Positions 7,878 to 15,284 of a stretch of DNA of 15,469 nucleotides are shown piece after piece. Location: assembly GCA_030824835.1 (NCBI GenBank), contig JAPJRA010000025.1:1-15469 (forward strand). Reading direction: 5' to 3'. This stretch comes from Geminicoccaceae bacterium. Lineage in GTDB: Bacteria > Pseudomonadota > Alphaproteobacteria > Geminicoccales > Geminicoccaceae. The position numbers were made by a program, and so were the translations under genes. How positions within the stretch are numbered: the stretch's first letter is position 1; the number at the start of each line of letters is the position of its first letter. The notes below the pieces were generated by a model. That model did no database searches. It saw only the letters and a list, made by a program, of their open reading frames with translations, and was not told the DNA's origin.

Positions 7878-8531
7878 TCAGACACGGCAGCCGTCGAGGA
7901 AGATTCGGGCGCAGATCCTGGCCCGGCTCGCGATCTCCTCCGCGCCCGGCGCCTCGCGCTGGCGCAGCATGGCGACGCGCTGCGGCTCGAGGATCATCAT
8001 CCCCCGCAGGATGCCCGAGGCGACGTGGAGGTCGTCGAGCCGCAGCCTGCCCTGCTCGGCCTGATGCTGGAGCCAGCCCTCGAGCATCCCGTTCACCGGC
8101 ACGATGGCCGACTGATAGAAGGTCTTCGCGATCTCGGGAAAACGTTCGCTCTCGCTGATCACCAGCCGGTTGATGGCAATGACCTCGGCGCTCAGCGTCA
8201 GGGAGCCGAAGGCGAACAGGATGCGCTCGAGGCCGGCCGTGAGGTCCTGGCCGCGGACGATCTCGTCGTCGGTCTCCAGCATGAAGCGCCGGATGCGATC
8301 CTCAACGACGCTGCTGAACAGGTCGGCCTTGGTCGGCACCAGGCGGTAGAGCGTCTTGGTGGAGACACCCGCGCGCTGCGCCACGGCGCACATGTTGGTC
8401 GCCGCGTACCCGTTGGCCTGGAACTCCAGCGCCGCAGCCTCCACGATCAGATGGCGGGTATCGTCGTCGGAACGGACCTGCGGCCTGCCGCGTGGGCGCC
8501 TCCCGGCCAGTAGTTTTTCGACCATCAGCAT
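7878..8531 (-). CDS. TetR-family transcriptional regulator
   Basis: A 217-residue one-component repressor. The N-terminal part is basic (AGRRPRGRPQVR, 9-20). The TetR helix-turn-helix follows at about 28-72: AAALEFQANGYAATNM, then VAQRAGVSTKTLYRLVPTK with the typical GVSTKTLYR recognition region, then ADLF. The C-terminal ligand domain (about 80-217) is of the AefR/YbiH-like all-helical kind and has no residue pattern that names a ligand. Two starts are possible, ATG 8531 and ATG 8525; GGAA lies 7 bases before the second, so the protein may be two residues shorter. It is divergent from the EmrA-like gene, with 110 bases between them containing a nested dyad. The simplest reading is an autoregulated repressor of the EmrAB-type pump, released by a pump substrate. 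Confidence 0.92.
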   Translation of the reverse strand: MLMVEKLLAGRRPRGRPQVRSDDDTRHLIVEAAALEFQANGYAATNMCAVAQRAGVSTKTLYRLVPTKADLFSSVVEDRIRRFMLETDDEIVRGQDLTAGLERILFAFGSLTLSAEVIAINRLVISESERFPEIAKTFYQSAIVPVNGMLEGWLQHQAEQGRLRLDDLHVASGILRGMMILEPQRVAMLRQREAPGAEEIASRARICARIFLDGCRV

Positions 8532-8578
8532 TTTCCAAATTCCCGTTGACAAGCAGCTTGTACCGCCTATTTTGGAAA
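8532..8578. promoter_or_regulatory. nested co-centred dyads, likely TetR operator
   Basis: The inner arms ACAAGC-A-GCTTGT (8549-8561) are a perfect 6-1-6 dyad centred on base 8555. The outer arms TTTCCAAA (8532-8539) and TTTGGAAA (8571-8578) form a perfect 8-base inverted repeat centred on the same base. The site lies between the divergent TetR and EmrA-like genes, in a locally AT-rich stretch of otherwise GC-rich DNA. It overlaps the predicted promoter at 8546-8573, so bound repressor would block it. A plausible minus-strand -10 (TACAAG, complement of 8557-8562) also falls in the inner dyad, which would give autoregulation. Confidence 0.65.
8546..8573 (+). promoter_or_regulatory. sigma-70-like promoter for the EmrAB-type operon
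   Basis: A perfect -35 hexamer TTGACA (8546-8551) is followed by a 16-base spacer and TATTTT (8568-8573, 4 of 6 to the -10 consensus). Transcription would start near 8580, about 60 bases before the EmrA-like start codon. The -35 overlaps the inner arm of the co-centred dyad. Confidence 0.55.
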
Positions 8579-8641
8579 TCAACAAGTTTCTTAAATTGCC
8601 GCGCTGGGTGGCGGCGGCCACGGGTGAAGTGGAAGCGTAGG

Positions 8642-9829
8642 ATGTCGAACCGTTCGGTTGCCCTCTCCACGCAGCGTCGGGTCCTGGCCTTCGAGGCGGC
8701 ACCGGTAACGTCACGCGCTCCCCAGGTGGAGGCGCCTGCGCCGGCGACTCCGGCGGCCGCACCCCCCGACCGCAAGCGCACGGTCCGCCGGTTGCTGATG
8801 GTCGGTGCCGGCCTGGCGATCCTCGCCGCCGGAGGCTATTACGGCCACGACTACTGGACGGTGGGCCGTTTCGACGTCTCGACCGACGACGCCTATGTCC
8901 AGGCCGACAGCACCACGGTCGCGCCGAAGGTGTCGGGCTATATCGACAGCGTGCTGGTGGCCGACAACGAGAGGGTGACCGCCGGCCAGGTGCTGGCGCG
9001 CATCGACGCGCGCGATTTCGTCGTGGCCCTGCAGCAGGCCAAGGCCGACGTCGACGCGGCACGCGCCGCGATTGCCGGCAAGCAGGCGCAGCTCGATGCC
9101 CAGCAATCGGTGATCGACTCGGCGAGGGCGACGATTGGCGTCGACCAGGCCGACGCCGCCTTCGCCAACCAGGACAACCAGCGCTATGCGACCCTGGCCG
9201 CCTCCGGCTATGGCAGCCAGCAGAACGCGCAGCAGGCGGCGTCTCGGATCGCCGCGGCACGCGCCGCCGTCGCCCGGGACGAGGCCACGCTCGCCACCGC
9301 CCTCAAGCAGGTCGACCTGCTGCAGGCGGCGCTGGCCCAGGCGCAGGCGATCCTGGCCCATGACGAGGCCGTGCAGCACCAGGCCGAGCTGAACCTCTCC
9401 TACGCCACCATCGTCGCACCGGTGGACGGCGTGGTCGGCAACCGGACGCTGCGCGTCGGGCAATACGTGCAGGCTGGCACGCAGCTGATGTCGGTGGTGC
9501 CGCTCGCCGGCGCCTACATCGTGGCGAACTACAAGGAAACCCAGCTCACCGACGTGCGTCCGGGCCAGAAGGTCGAGATCGACGTCGACATGTTCCCGGA
9601 CGCGGTCGTGGATGGTCGCGTCGACAGCATCGCTCCGGCCAGCGGCCAGGAATTCGCGCTGCTGCCGCCGGACAATGCCACCGGCAACTTCACCAAGGTG
9701 GTGCAGCGCATCCCGGTGAAGATCGTCCTCGATCGTGCCAACCCGCTGGCCGGCGAACTCCGGCCGGGCATGTCGGTCTACCCGACCATCGACACCAAGC
9801 CGGCCGTCGCGAGCGCCTCGGCCCACTGA
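8642..9829 (+). CDS. EmrA-like HlyD-family secretion adaptor
   Basis: A 395-residue membrane fusion protein of the EmrA/FarA type, which works with 14-TM MFS exporters. The proline/alanine-rich cytoplasmic N terminus (about 1-46) is followed by a single TM helix (about 50-68, LLMVGAGLAILAAGG). Next come STDDAYVQADSTTVAPKVSG (80-99), the hallmark of this subfamily, and the first lipoyl half. A long helical hairpin rich in Ala and Gln follows (about 128-260), then the second lipoyl half (ATIVAPVDGVVGNRTLRVGQ) and beta-barrel. GTGGAAG about 8 bases upstream supports the ATG at 8642; the frame stays open upstream, but that extension lies across the operator and promoter. It is the first gene of a two-gene operon with the transporter 35 bases downstream, and is probably repressed by the divergent TetR protein. 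Confidence 0.93.
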   Translation: MSNRSVALSTQRRVLAFEAAPVTSRAPQVEAPAPATPAAAPPDRKRTVRRLLMVGAGLAILAAGGYYGHDYWTVGRFDVSTDDAYVQADSTTVAPKVSGYIDSVLVADNERVTAGQVLARIDARDFVVALQQAKADVDAARAAIAGKQAQLDAQQSVIDSARATIGVDQADAAFANQDNQRYATLAASGYGSQQNAQQAASRIAAARAAVARDEATLATALKQVDLLQAALAQAQAILAHDEAVQHQAELNLSYATIVAPVDGVVGNRTLRVGQYVQAGTQLMSVVPLAGAYIVANYKETQLTDVRPGQKVEIDVDMFPDAVVDGRVDSIAPASGQEFALLPPDNATGNFTKVVQRIPVKIVLDRANPLAGELRPGMSVYPTIDTKPAVASASAH

Positions 9830-9864
9830 GGAACCCGCAAGGCACGAGGCCGGGACACAGGACC

Positions 9865-11463
9865 ATGGCGAGCACAACAGCGACAGCGGGTAGCGTGCCG
9901 ACTGGCACCGGCGCCACCGAGAGGGCCAGCCTCACCACCTGGATCGCCATCCTCGCCGGCATGGTCGGCGCCTTCATGGCCATCCTCAACATTCAGATCA
10001 CCAACGCCTCGCTGCTCGACATCGAGGGCGGCATCGGCACCGGCGTCGACAACGGGGCCTGGATCTCGACCTCGTACCTGATCGGCGAGATCGTGGTCAT
10101 CCCGCTCACCAGCTATTTGAGCCGGGTCTTCTCCTTTCGCGCCTACATGATCGGCAGCACGTTCTTCTTCGCCGTCTTCTCGATGGCGTGCGCCTTCGCG
10201 CACAATCTGGGCGAGATGATCGCGATGCGCGGCCTGCAGGGCTTCGCCGGCGGCGTGCTGATCCCGATGGCGTTCACCATGGTCGTCACCCGGCTGCCGA
10301 AGGCGCAGCAGCCGACCGGCCTTGCCATGTTCGCGCTGGCGGTGACCTTCGCCCCGGCGATCGGCCCCACCATCGGCGGCTACCTCACCGAGAACTACGG
10401 CTGGCAGACCATCTTCTTCATCAACACCGCGCCGGCTGCGCTGATGATCGTGGCGCTCTGGTTCACGCTCGAGCGCACGCCGATGCAGTTCGCCCTGCTG
10501 AAGGAAGGCGACTGGTTCGGCATCCTCACCATGGCGGTGGGTCTCTCGGCGCTGCAGACGCTCTTGGAGGAAGGCAACAAGGACGACTGGTTCCAGTCCA
10601 CCTTCATCGTCAAGCTGGCGGTGGTGGCGGCGGTGTTCCTCGCCGCCTTCGTCTGGATCGAGCTCACCGTCAAGCAGCCACTGGTTGACCTGCGGCTGCT
10701 GCGCGACCGCAATTTCGGCATCGGCACGCTCGCCAACGTGCTGGTCGGCTTCGCGCTGTTCGGCTCGGTCTACATCCTGCCGCAATATCTGGGGCAGGTG
10801 CAGGGCTACAATGCCGAGCAGATCGGTCAGGTGCTCGCCTGGACCGGCCTGCCGCAGCTCCTGCTGATCCCGCTCGTACCGTTGATGATGCGGCACTTCG
10901 ACGTCCGCCACATCGCCTTTGTCGGCGTCAGCCTGTTTGCCCTGAGCTGCTTCATGAACACGCACATGTCGCTCGACTACTCGGGCGACCAGTTCTTCCT
11001 GCCGAACATCGTGCGCGCGGTCGGACAGGCCATGGTGATCACGCCGCTGACGGCGATCGCCATGCTGGGCATCGCACCCAAGGATGCGGCCAACGCGTCG
11101 GGCCTGTTCAACATGCTGCGCAATCTCGGCGGCGCGGTCGGCACGGCGGCGCTCGGCACCATCATCACCAAGCGCGAGCAGTTCCATTCCAACGTCATCG
11201 GGCAGGCGGTGACGGCCTGGCGCGAGGAGGTGCGGCAGCGCCTCGCGCAGATGACCGACTATTTCATGGCGCACGGCATGTCCGACCAAGCCGCGGCCCA
11301 CCAGCAGGCGATCATCGCGCTCGGCAAGACGGTCAAGCGCCAGGCGCTGGTGCTGGGCTTCAGCGACACCTTCGCGGTGATCGGCGTGATGCTGGCCATC
11401 GCGGCCGTGCTGCTGCTGCTCGCGAGGAAGGGCAAGCCCAGCGGCGGCGCCGCGGCGCACTGA
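9865..11463 (+). CDS. EmrB/QacA-type DHA2-family MFS drug exporter
   Basis: A 532-residue inner-membrane proton antiporter of the DHA2 subfamily, with the length and hydrophobic pattern of 14 TM helices. TM1 (about 25-45) contains FMAILNIQITNASL. WISTSYLIGEIVVIPLTSYL (66-85) and the LSRVFSFRA loop follow. MRGLQGFAGGVLIP (121-134) and the antiporter motif region GPTIGGYLTENYGW (167-180) are clear. The C-terminal half includes NASGLFNMLRNLGGAVGTAA, typical of EmrB proteins. The start at 9865 follows ACAGGA closely; the Shine-Dalgarno spacing is short. Together with the EmrA-like protein it should export amphipathic compounds through an outer-membrane channel encoded elsewhere. The gene ends 16 bases from the end of the convergent AraC gene. 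The substrate is unknown. Confidence 0.94.
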   Translation: MASTTATAGSVPTGTGATERASLTTWIAILAGMVGAFMAILNIQITNASLLDIEGGIGTGVDNGAWISTSYLIGEIVVIPLTSYLSRVFSFRAYMIGSTFFFAVFSMACAFAHNLGEMIAMRGLQGFAGGVLIPMAFTMVVTRLPKAQQPTGLAMFALAVTFAPAIGPTIGGYLTENYGWQTIFFINTAPAALMIVALWFTLERTPMQFALLKEGDWFGILTMAVGLSALQTLLEEGNKDDWFQSTFIVKLAVVAAVFLAAFVWIELTVKQPLVDLRLLRDRNFGIGTLANVLVGFALFGSVYILPQYLGQVQGYNAEQIGQVLAWTGLPQLLLIPLVPLMMRHFDVRHIAFVGVSLFALSCFMNTHMSLDYSGDQFFLPNIVRAVGQAMVITPLTAIAMLGIAPKDAANASGLFNMLRNLGGAVGTAALGTIITKREQFHSNVIGQAVTAWREEVRQRLAQMTDYFMAHGMSDQAAAHQQAIIALGKTVKRQALVLGFSDTFAVIGVMLAIAAVLLLLARKGKPSGGAAAH

Positions 11464-11479
11464 GGAATTTCGCGGCCGG

Positions 11480-12427
11480 TCAGCTTGCCGCCACCGCGCT
11501 CACCTCTCTCGGCGACCTGCCATAGTGCGCTTTGAACGCCCGGCTGAAATGGGCCATGTCGTTGAAGCCCCAGCGGAAGGCGATCTCGGTGATGGTGCCG
11601 CGGCGCCCGGCCCGCGACAGCTCGCGGTGGCAGTGCGCGAGCCGCTGCTGCCGTATCCAGCGCCCGACCGAGAGGCCCTGCTCGGCGAACACCGCGTGCA
11701 GGTAGCGCAACGAGACGCCGTGCGCGGCCGCCACCCTGGCGGGTGTCAGGTCGCTGTCGCCGAGATTGAGCTCGATGTGGCGGCAGAAGCTGCGGAAGCT
11801 CTCCTGGTGGCCGGCTGAGACCCTGGCCGGCGGCCGCCGCGCCATGAGCGTCGCCGCCAACAGGCTGAGGACGGGATCGAGGATCGTGTCGGCCCCGTCC
11901 TCGTCCAGCGTCGCGAAGTCCCGGGCCAGCCGCCGCAGCGCCTCGGCCGCGATGCCGCCCGCCCCTCCCGAGCCAGGCACGACCAGCCCCGCATACCGCT
12001 CCGCGTCGCCGAGCAGCGCCTTCATGCGCGGCTTCGGGATCAGGAGGGTCAGCTTGTGGAGCGGCTCGAGGACGCGGAACTCCATCTCGCGGTCGCTGTC
12101 CCACATCGCGAAGTCGCCGACCTCGAGGACGGCCTCGCTGTCGCCCTGGCGGATCACCTCGCGGCCGCGCAGCTCGAACAGGATGCCGAAATAGGCCTCG
12201 TCGCCGCGGCCCACCTGCTGCCGCCGGCGCCAGCCGGCGCAGGGGTCGCAGTGGCAGTCGACGACGCGGACGCCGCCCACGGTCCGCTGACGGATGCGGG
12301 CCCCGAACGTCGGCTGCGATGCCGGCTCCAGCTCCCACTCCAGATGGCTCTCGTTCAGCGCGTGCCGCCACGCCTCGAAACGTGCTGGCGGCCGGTGCGC
12401 GCTGGTCGTCCAAACGTTCGCCGGCAT
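11480..12427 (-). CDS. AraC-family transcriptional regulator with FeaR/NphR-like sensing domain
   Basis: A 315-residue regulator. Residues about 1-190 resemble the AraC-binding-like domain of FeaR-type activators (opening with RPPARFEAWRHALNE, later FELRGREVIRQGD and GDFAMWDSDREMEF). The C-terminal AraC/XylS DNA-binding domain (about 215-310) has two helix-turn-helices: TPARVAAAHGVSLRYLHAVF (228-247) and TITEIAFRWGFNDMAHFSRA (278-297), followed by FKAHYGRSPREV. The start at 12427 is set by GGGAGGAC a few bases upstream; an in-frame start at 12478 would add 17 low-complexity residues. A Cys/His cluster, DCHCDPC (57-63), lies in the sensing domain. The gene is head to head with the SDR-hydrolase-SDR operon starting at 12620 and probably activates it. 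FeaR-type proteins often control aromatic or amine catabolism, but the effector here is unknown. Confidence 0.92.
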   Translation of the reverse strand: MPANVWTTSAHRPPARFEAWRHALNESHLEWELEPASQPTFGARIRQRTVGGVRVVDCHCDPCAGWRRRQQVGRGDEAYFGILFELRGREVIRQGDSEAVLEVGDFAMWDSDREMEFRVLEPLHKLTLLIPKPRMKALLGDAERYAGLVVPGSGGAGGIAAEALRRLARDFATLDEDGADTILDPVLSLLAATLMARRPPARVSAGHQESFRSFCRHIELNLGDSDLTPARVAAAHGVSLRYLHAVFAEQGLSVGRWIRQQRLAHCHRELSRAGRRGTITEIAFRWGFNDMAHFSRAFKAHYGRSPREVSAVAAS

Positions 12428-12511
12428 CGGTCGTCCTCCCTGGCCCCGACGGCCGCCTCTGCGGGCGGGCTCGTGCACGGAAAGTCAAATCATGGCGCAC
12501 CGCAAGACAAG

Positions 12512-12541
12512 ATCAATCGGTGACAGACAATTGATAATCGG
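12512..12541. promoter_or_regulatory. AATCGG direct repeats 21 bases apart, candidate AraC-family binding site
   Basis: AATCGG occurs at 12515-12520 and 12536-12541, exactly 21 bases apart, the two-helical-turn phasing typical of half sites for AraC-family regulators. An overlapping inverted repeat ATCAAT (12512-12517) / ATTGAT (12530-12535) lies in the same AT-rich island. The site is about 85 bases before the AraC gene and about 80 bases before the SDR gene at 12620, suiting control of either or both. No clear promoter hexamers stand out on the plus strand. Confidence 0.4.
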
Positions 12542-12619
12542 CGGTGAAAGAGGTCGCAACGGGCACGCGACTTTCATCAAGAAACACTACGGCACTGCAA
12601 TGTCGGGAGGCAATCGACC

Positions 12620-13420
12620 ATGGGTCAACGCTTGGCGGGAAAGACGGCGGTAGTCACCGGTGGCAGCTCGGGCTTCGGGCGGGCCATAGCCGTGGCCTTC
12701 GCCGATGAGGGGGCAAAGGTCGTCGTCGGCGATCTGCAGGCCGAGCCCAATCGGGACGGCTTCGAGGCGGCACTCGACCGCACCACGGTCCAGGAGATCG
12801 AGCAGGCGGGTGGGGACGCGGCCTTCGTGCGCTGCGACGTGACCAAGCAGGCCGACGTCGCCAATCTCGTGCAGGAGGCGGTCCGGCAGTTCGGCCGACT
12901 CGACATCATCGTCAACAATGCCGGCATCTACCGCGGCGGCAAGCTGGCGCACGAGTTCGCCGAGGAGGATCTCGACGCCTGCTGGACGGTCAACGTCAAG
13001 GGCACTTGGTTCGGCTGCCAGGAGGCGATCAAGCAGTTCCTCAAGCAGGGCGACGGCGGCAACATCGTCAACCTGGTCTCGACCGCCGGCCTGCAGGGGC
13101 ACCCGAACCAGTCGGTCTACAACATCTCCAAAGGTGGCCAGGCCAACCTCACCCGCTGCATGGCGATCGAGTACGGCCATCACGGCATCCGCGTGAACGG
13201 CATCTGCCCGACCTACGCGAAGACGGCGCTCACGCGCGCCCTGTTCGACGACAAGAACTTCGACGAGTTCTTCACCCAAAGCATCCCGCTCAAGCGCTGG
13301 GGGGAGGCCGCCGACATCGCCAACCTCGCCGTGTTCCTGGCGTCGGACGAATCCAGCTACATCCACGGCGATCTCGTCCGCGTCGACGGCGGCGAGACGC
13401 TCTGCCGCTACTCCGTGTGA
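12620..13420 (+). CDS. SDR-family oxidoreductase, first gene of the AraC-linked operon
   Basis: A 266-residue classical SDR. The cofactor loop TGGSSGFG is at 13-20, NNAG at 99-102, and the catalytic residues are S154, Y167 (YNISK) and K171, with N125 in VNVKG. D38 at the end of the second beta strand (VVGDLQ) points to NAD(H). After that strand it has an extra segment of about 16 residues (about 41-60, EPNRDGFEAALDRTTVQEI) compared with a minimal SDR; a matching segment occurs in the SDR at 14387. GGGAGG at 12605-12610 supports the start. It ends VRVDGGETLCRYSV. The alpha/beta hydrolase gene follows 26 bases after the stop. Its substrate is unknown; the operon context suggests oxidation of a hydroxylated catabolic intermediate (inference). 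Confidence 0.93.
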   Translation: MGQRLAGKTAVVTGGSSGFGRAIAVAFADEGAKVVVGDLQAEPNRDGFEAALDRTTVQEIEQAGGDAAFVRCDVTKQADVANLVQEAVRQFGRLDIIVNNAGIYRGGKLAHEFAEEDLDACWTVNVKGTWFGCQEAIKQFLKQGDGGNIVNLVSTAGLQGHPNQSVYNISKGGQANLTRCMAIEYGHHGIRVNGICPTYAKTALTRALFDDKNFDEFFTQSIPLKRWGEAADIANLAVFLASDESSYIHGDLVRVDGGETLCRYSV

Positions 13421-13446
13421 CGCTCCAGAACAGAAGGCAGACGACC

Positions 13447-14349
13447 ATGCGCAAGGATATCGAGTTCAAGACCGAGGACGGCGTCACGCTGCGCGGCTGG
13501 CACTACGTGCCGGACGGAGCGCGCGGCAAGGTGCCGACCATCGTCATGGCGCACGGCTTCTCGGCCGTGAAGGAGATGTATCTCGACCGGTTCGCCGAGG
13601 CCTTCGCCGCCGCGGGCCTGGCTGCAGTCGTGTTCGACAACCGCAATTTCGGCGCCAGCGACGGCCTGCCTCGCCAGGAGATCGACCCCTGGCAGCAGGT
13701 CCGCGACTACCGCGACGCCATCACCTTCGCCGAGAAGCTGGACGCGACCGACGCCGACCGGATCGGTATCTGGGGGTCGAGCTACAGTGGCGGCCACGTG
13801 CTGGTGGTGGGGGCGATCGACCGCCGCGTGAAATGCGTCGTGGCCCAGGTGCCGCTGGCCAGCGGCCACGACAACGCCCGCCGGCTGATCCGCGCCGACT
13901 ACCTGGCCGGCGTGCAGGGCATGTTCGATCAGGATCGGCGCGCGCGCATGCGGGGCGAGCCGCCGGCGATGATCCCGGTGGTCGCGGAAGACCCCGCGGC
14001 CCCCTCGGCGCTGCCGACCCCGGACAGCTGGACCTGGTTCACCGAGACCGGCCGCACCCGCGCGCCGTCGTGGAAGAACGAGGTCACGCTGCGCTCGGTC
14101 GAGATGTTCACCGAGTACGAGCCCGGCAGCTACGCCGCCTTCGTCAGCCCGACGCCGCTGCTGATGGTGGTGGCCCTGGGCGACGTGCTGACCGTGGCCG
14201 ACCTGGCGCTCGCCGCCTTCGAGCGGGCGCTCGAGCCCAAGCGGCTGGTGACGCTCTCGGGCGGCCATTTCGATGCCTACGTCAAGGACTTCGAGGGCGC
14301 CTCGGCACCGGCGGTGGCGTGGTTCACCCAGCATCTGGCGGCGAAGTAG
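13447..14349 (+). CDS. alpha/beta hydrolase with S15-like GxSYxG elbow
   Basis: A 300-residue alpha/beta hydrolase with no signal peptide, so probably cytoplasmic. It begins with a beta-rich edge (IEFKTEDGVTLRGWHYVP) and has the oxyanion-hole HGF at 36-38. The nucleophile elbow is WGSSYSGG with S112 as the likely nucleophile, in the G-x-S-Y-x-G form seen in S15-type and YcjY/FrsA-like hydrolases. The likely acid is D246 (ALGDVLT) and the base H274 (SGGHFDAY). FDNRNFGASDG (63-73) is typical of this group, as is the lid region from about 137 to 215. AAGG upstream supports ATG 13447; the frame stays open further upstream, but that lies inside the preceding SDR gene. It sits between two SDRs. An ester, lactone, amide or C-C bond substrate is possible, and the sequence does not decide. 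Confidence 0.88.
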   Translation: MRKDIEFKTEDGVTLRGWHYVPDGARGKVPTIVMAHGFSAVKEMYLDRFAEAFAAAGLAAVVFDNRNFGASDGLPRQEIDPWQQVRDYRDAITFAEKLDATDADRIGIWGSSYSGGHVLVVGAIDRRVKCVVAQVPLASGHDNARRLIRADYLAGVQGMFDQDRRARMRGEPPAMIPVVAEDPAAPSALPTPDSWTWFTETGRTRAPSWKNEVTLRSVEMFTEYEPGSYAAFVSPTPLLMVVALGDVLTVADLALAAFERALEPKRLVTLSGGHFDAYVKDFEGASAPAVAWFTQHLAAK

Positions 14350-14386
14350 CCGCGATCTCCGCAACGCCAACAGAAGGTAGACAGGG

Positions 14387-15190
14387 ATGGCAGGAAAACT
14401 CGCCGGCCGTGCGGCGGTCGTCACCGGCTCGAGCTCGGGCAACGGGCGGGCCATCGCGCTGGCCCTCGCGGCCGAGGGCGCGTCCGTCCTCTGCTCGGAC
14501 ATCCGGGAGGCGGCCAGGGAGGGCGGCTACGAGCGCGACATCGACATGCCGACCCACGGGGCGATCCGCCACGCGGGCGGCCGGGCCGAGTTCCTGACTG
14601 CGGATGCCGGCAAGGCCGCCGACATCGAGGCGCTGGTGGCGCACGCGGCCCGGAGCTTCGGCAGGCTCGACATCATGGTCAACAATGCCGGCATCTTCAC
14701 GGGCCTGCACACGATCCTCGACGAGACCGAGGAGCAGTACGACGCCACCATGGCGATCAACGCCAAGGGCGTCTGGCTGGGCTGCAAGTACGCCATCGCG
14801 CAGATGATGCGCCAGGAGCCGGGGCCGGAAGGCTCGCGCGGCCGGATCGTCAACATCGCCTCGATCGGCGGCTTGGTCGGGCTGGCGCAGGAGCCTTCCT
14901 ACTGCGCCTCGAAGGGGGCGGTGGTGAACCTCACCCGCCAGCTCGCCATCGACTTCGCCCCGAGCCGGATCGCCGTCAACGCGATCTGCCCGGGCTTCCT
15001 CGCCACGGCTATGGTGCGGCCGTTCCTCGAGGACAAGAACCTCCGGGCCGGCCTCGAGGCGCTGACGCCGTGGCCGCGGGTCGGCACGGCCGAGGACGTC
15101 GCCAAGTGCGCGCTGTTCCTGGCCTCCGACGATTCAGAGTGGTGCACAGGCTCGCTGCTGACCGTGGACGGGGCCTTCACGGCCCGGTGA
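14387..15190 (+). CDS. SDR-family oxidoreductase, paralogue of the SDR at 12620
   Basis: A 267-residue classical SDR. The cofactor loop TGSSSGNG is at 13-20, NNAG at 99-102, and the catalytic residues are S159, Y172 (YCASK) and K176, with N125 in INAKG. D38 (SDIRE) favours NAD(H). The glycine loop has Asn at position 19, where Ile, Leu or Phe is usual. Like the SDR at 12620 it has an extra segment after the second beta strand (about 41-62, including GGYERDIDMPTHGAI), so the two look like duplicated and diverged copies. A five-residue-longer loop before the catalytic strand (EPGPEGSRG) distinguishes it. AGAAGG lies about 12 bases before the start. It follows the hydrolase by 37 bases and is followed by two hairpins and then the cysteine hydrolase gene. 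Its substrate is unknown. Confidence 0.92.
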   Translation: MAGKLAGRAAVVTGSSSGNGRAIALALAAEGASVLCSDIREAAREGGYERDIDMPTHGAIRHAGGRAEFLTADAGKAADIEALVAHAARSFGRLDIMVNNAGIFTGLHTILDETEEQYDATMAINAKGVWLGCKYAIAQMMRQEPGPEGSRGRIVNIASIGGLVGLAQEPSYCASKGAVVNLTRQLAIDFAPSRIAVNAICPGFLATAMVRPFLEDKNLRAGLEALTPWPRVGTAEDVAKCALFLASDDSEWCTGSLLTVDGAFTAR

Positions 15191-15229
15191 CAGGTGCCCG
15201 ATCCTCGAATCCTAGGGACATGAACCGAG

Positions 15230-15259
15230 CGGCAGCATCCTCGCGAGGGGATGCTGCCG
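15230..15259 (+). terminator. strong stem-loop after the SDR operon
   Basis: Arms CGGCAGCATCC (15230-15240) and GGATGCTGCCG (15249-15259) are a perfect 11-base inverted repeat with the eight-base loop TCGCGAGG, 40 bases after the SDR stop codon. It is a good candidate terminator or 3' stabilising hairpin. It lacks a T-tract (ACTGG follows), so it may act only as an mRNA-end barrier or attenuator before the cysteine hydrolase gene. Confidence 0.55.
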
Positions 15260-15284
15260 ACTGGTATTGCCGAACCCGTCACAG

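Noticed and set aside
8532..9260. N-terminal extension of the TetR frame by some 240 residues
   Set aside because: It is Arg/Pro/Ser-rich, antisense to the EmrA-like gene, and crosses the operator and promoter. TetR proteins begin close to the helix-turn-helix, as from 8531.
9778..11460. 560-codon frame on the minus strand opposite the MFS exporter
   Set aside because: Highly charged repeat-like translation typical of antisense to a GC-rich membrane-protein gene; the plus strand has clear DHA2 motifs.
13006..13446. Possible fusion upstream of the alpha/beta hydrolase
   Set aside because: The open frame upstream of 13447 is an out-of-frame reading of the SDR gene and has no domain; the hydrolase starts with its own ribosome site.
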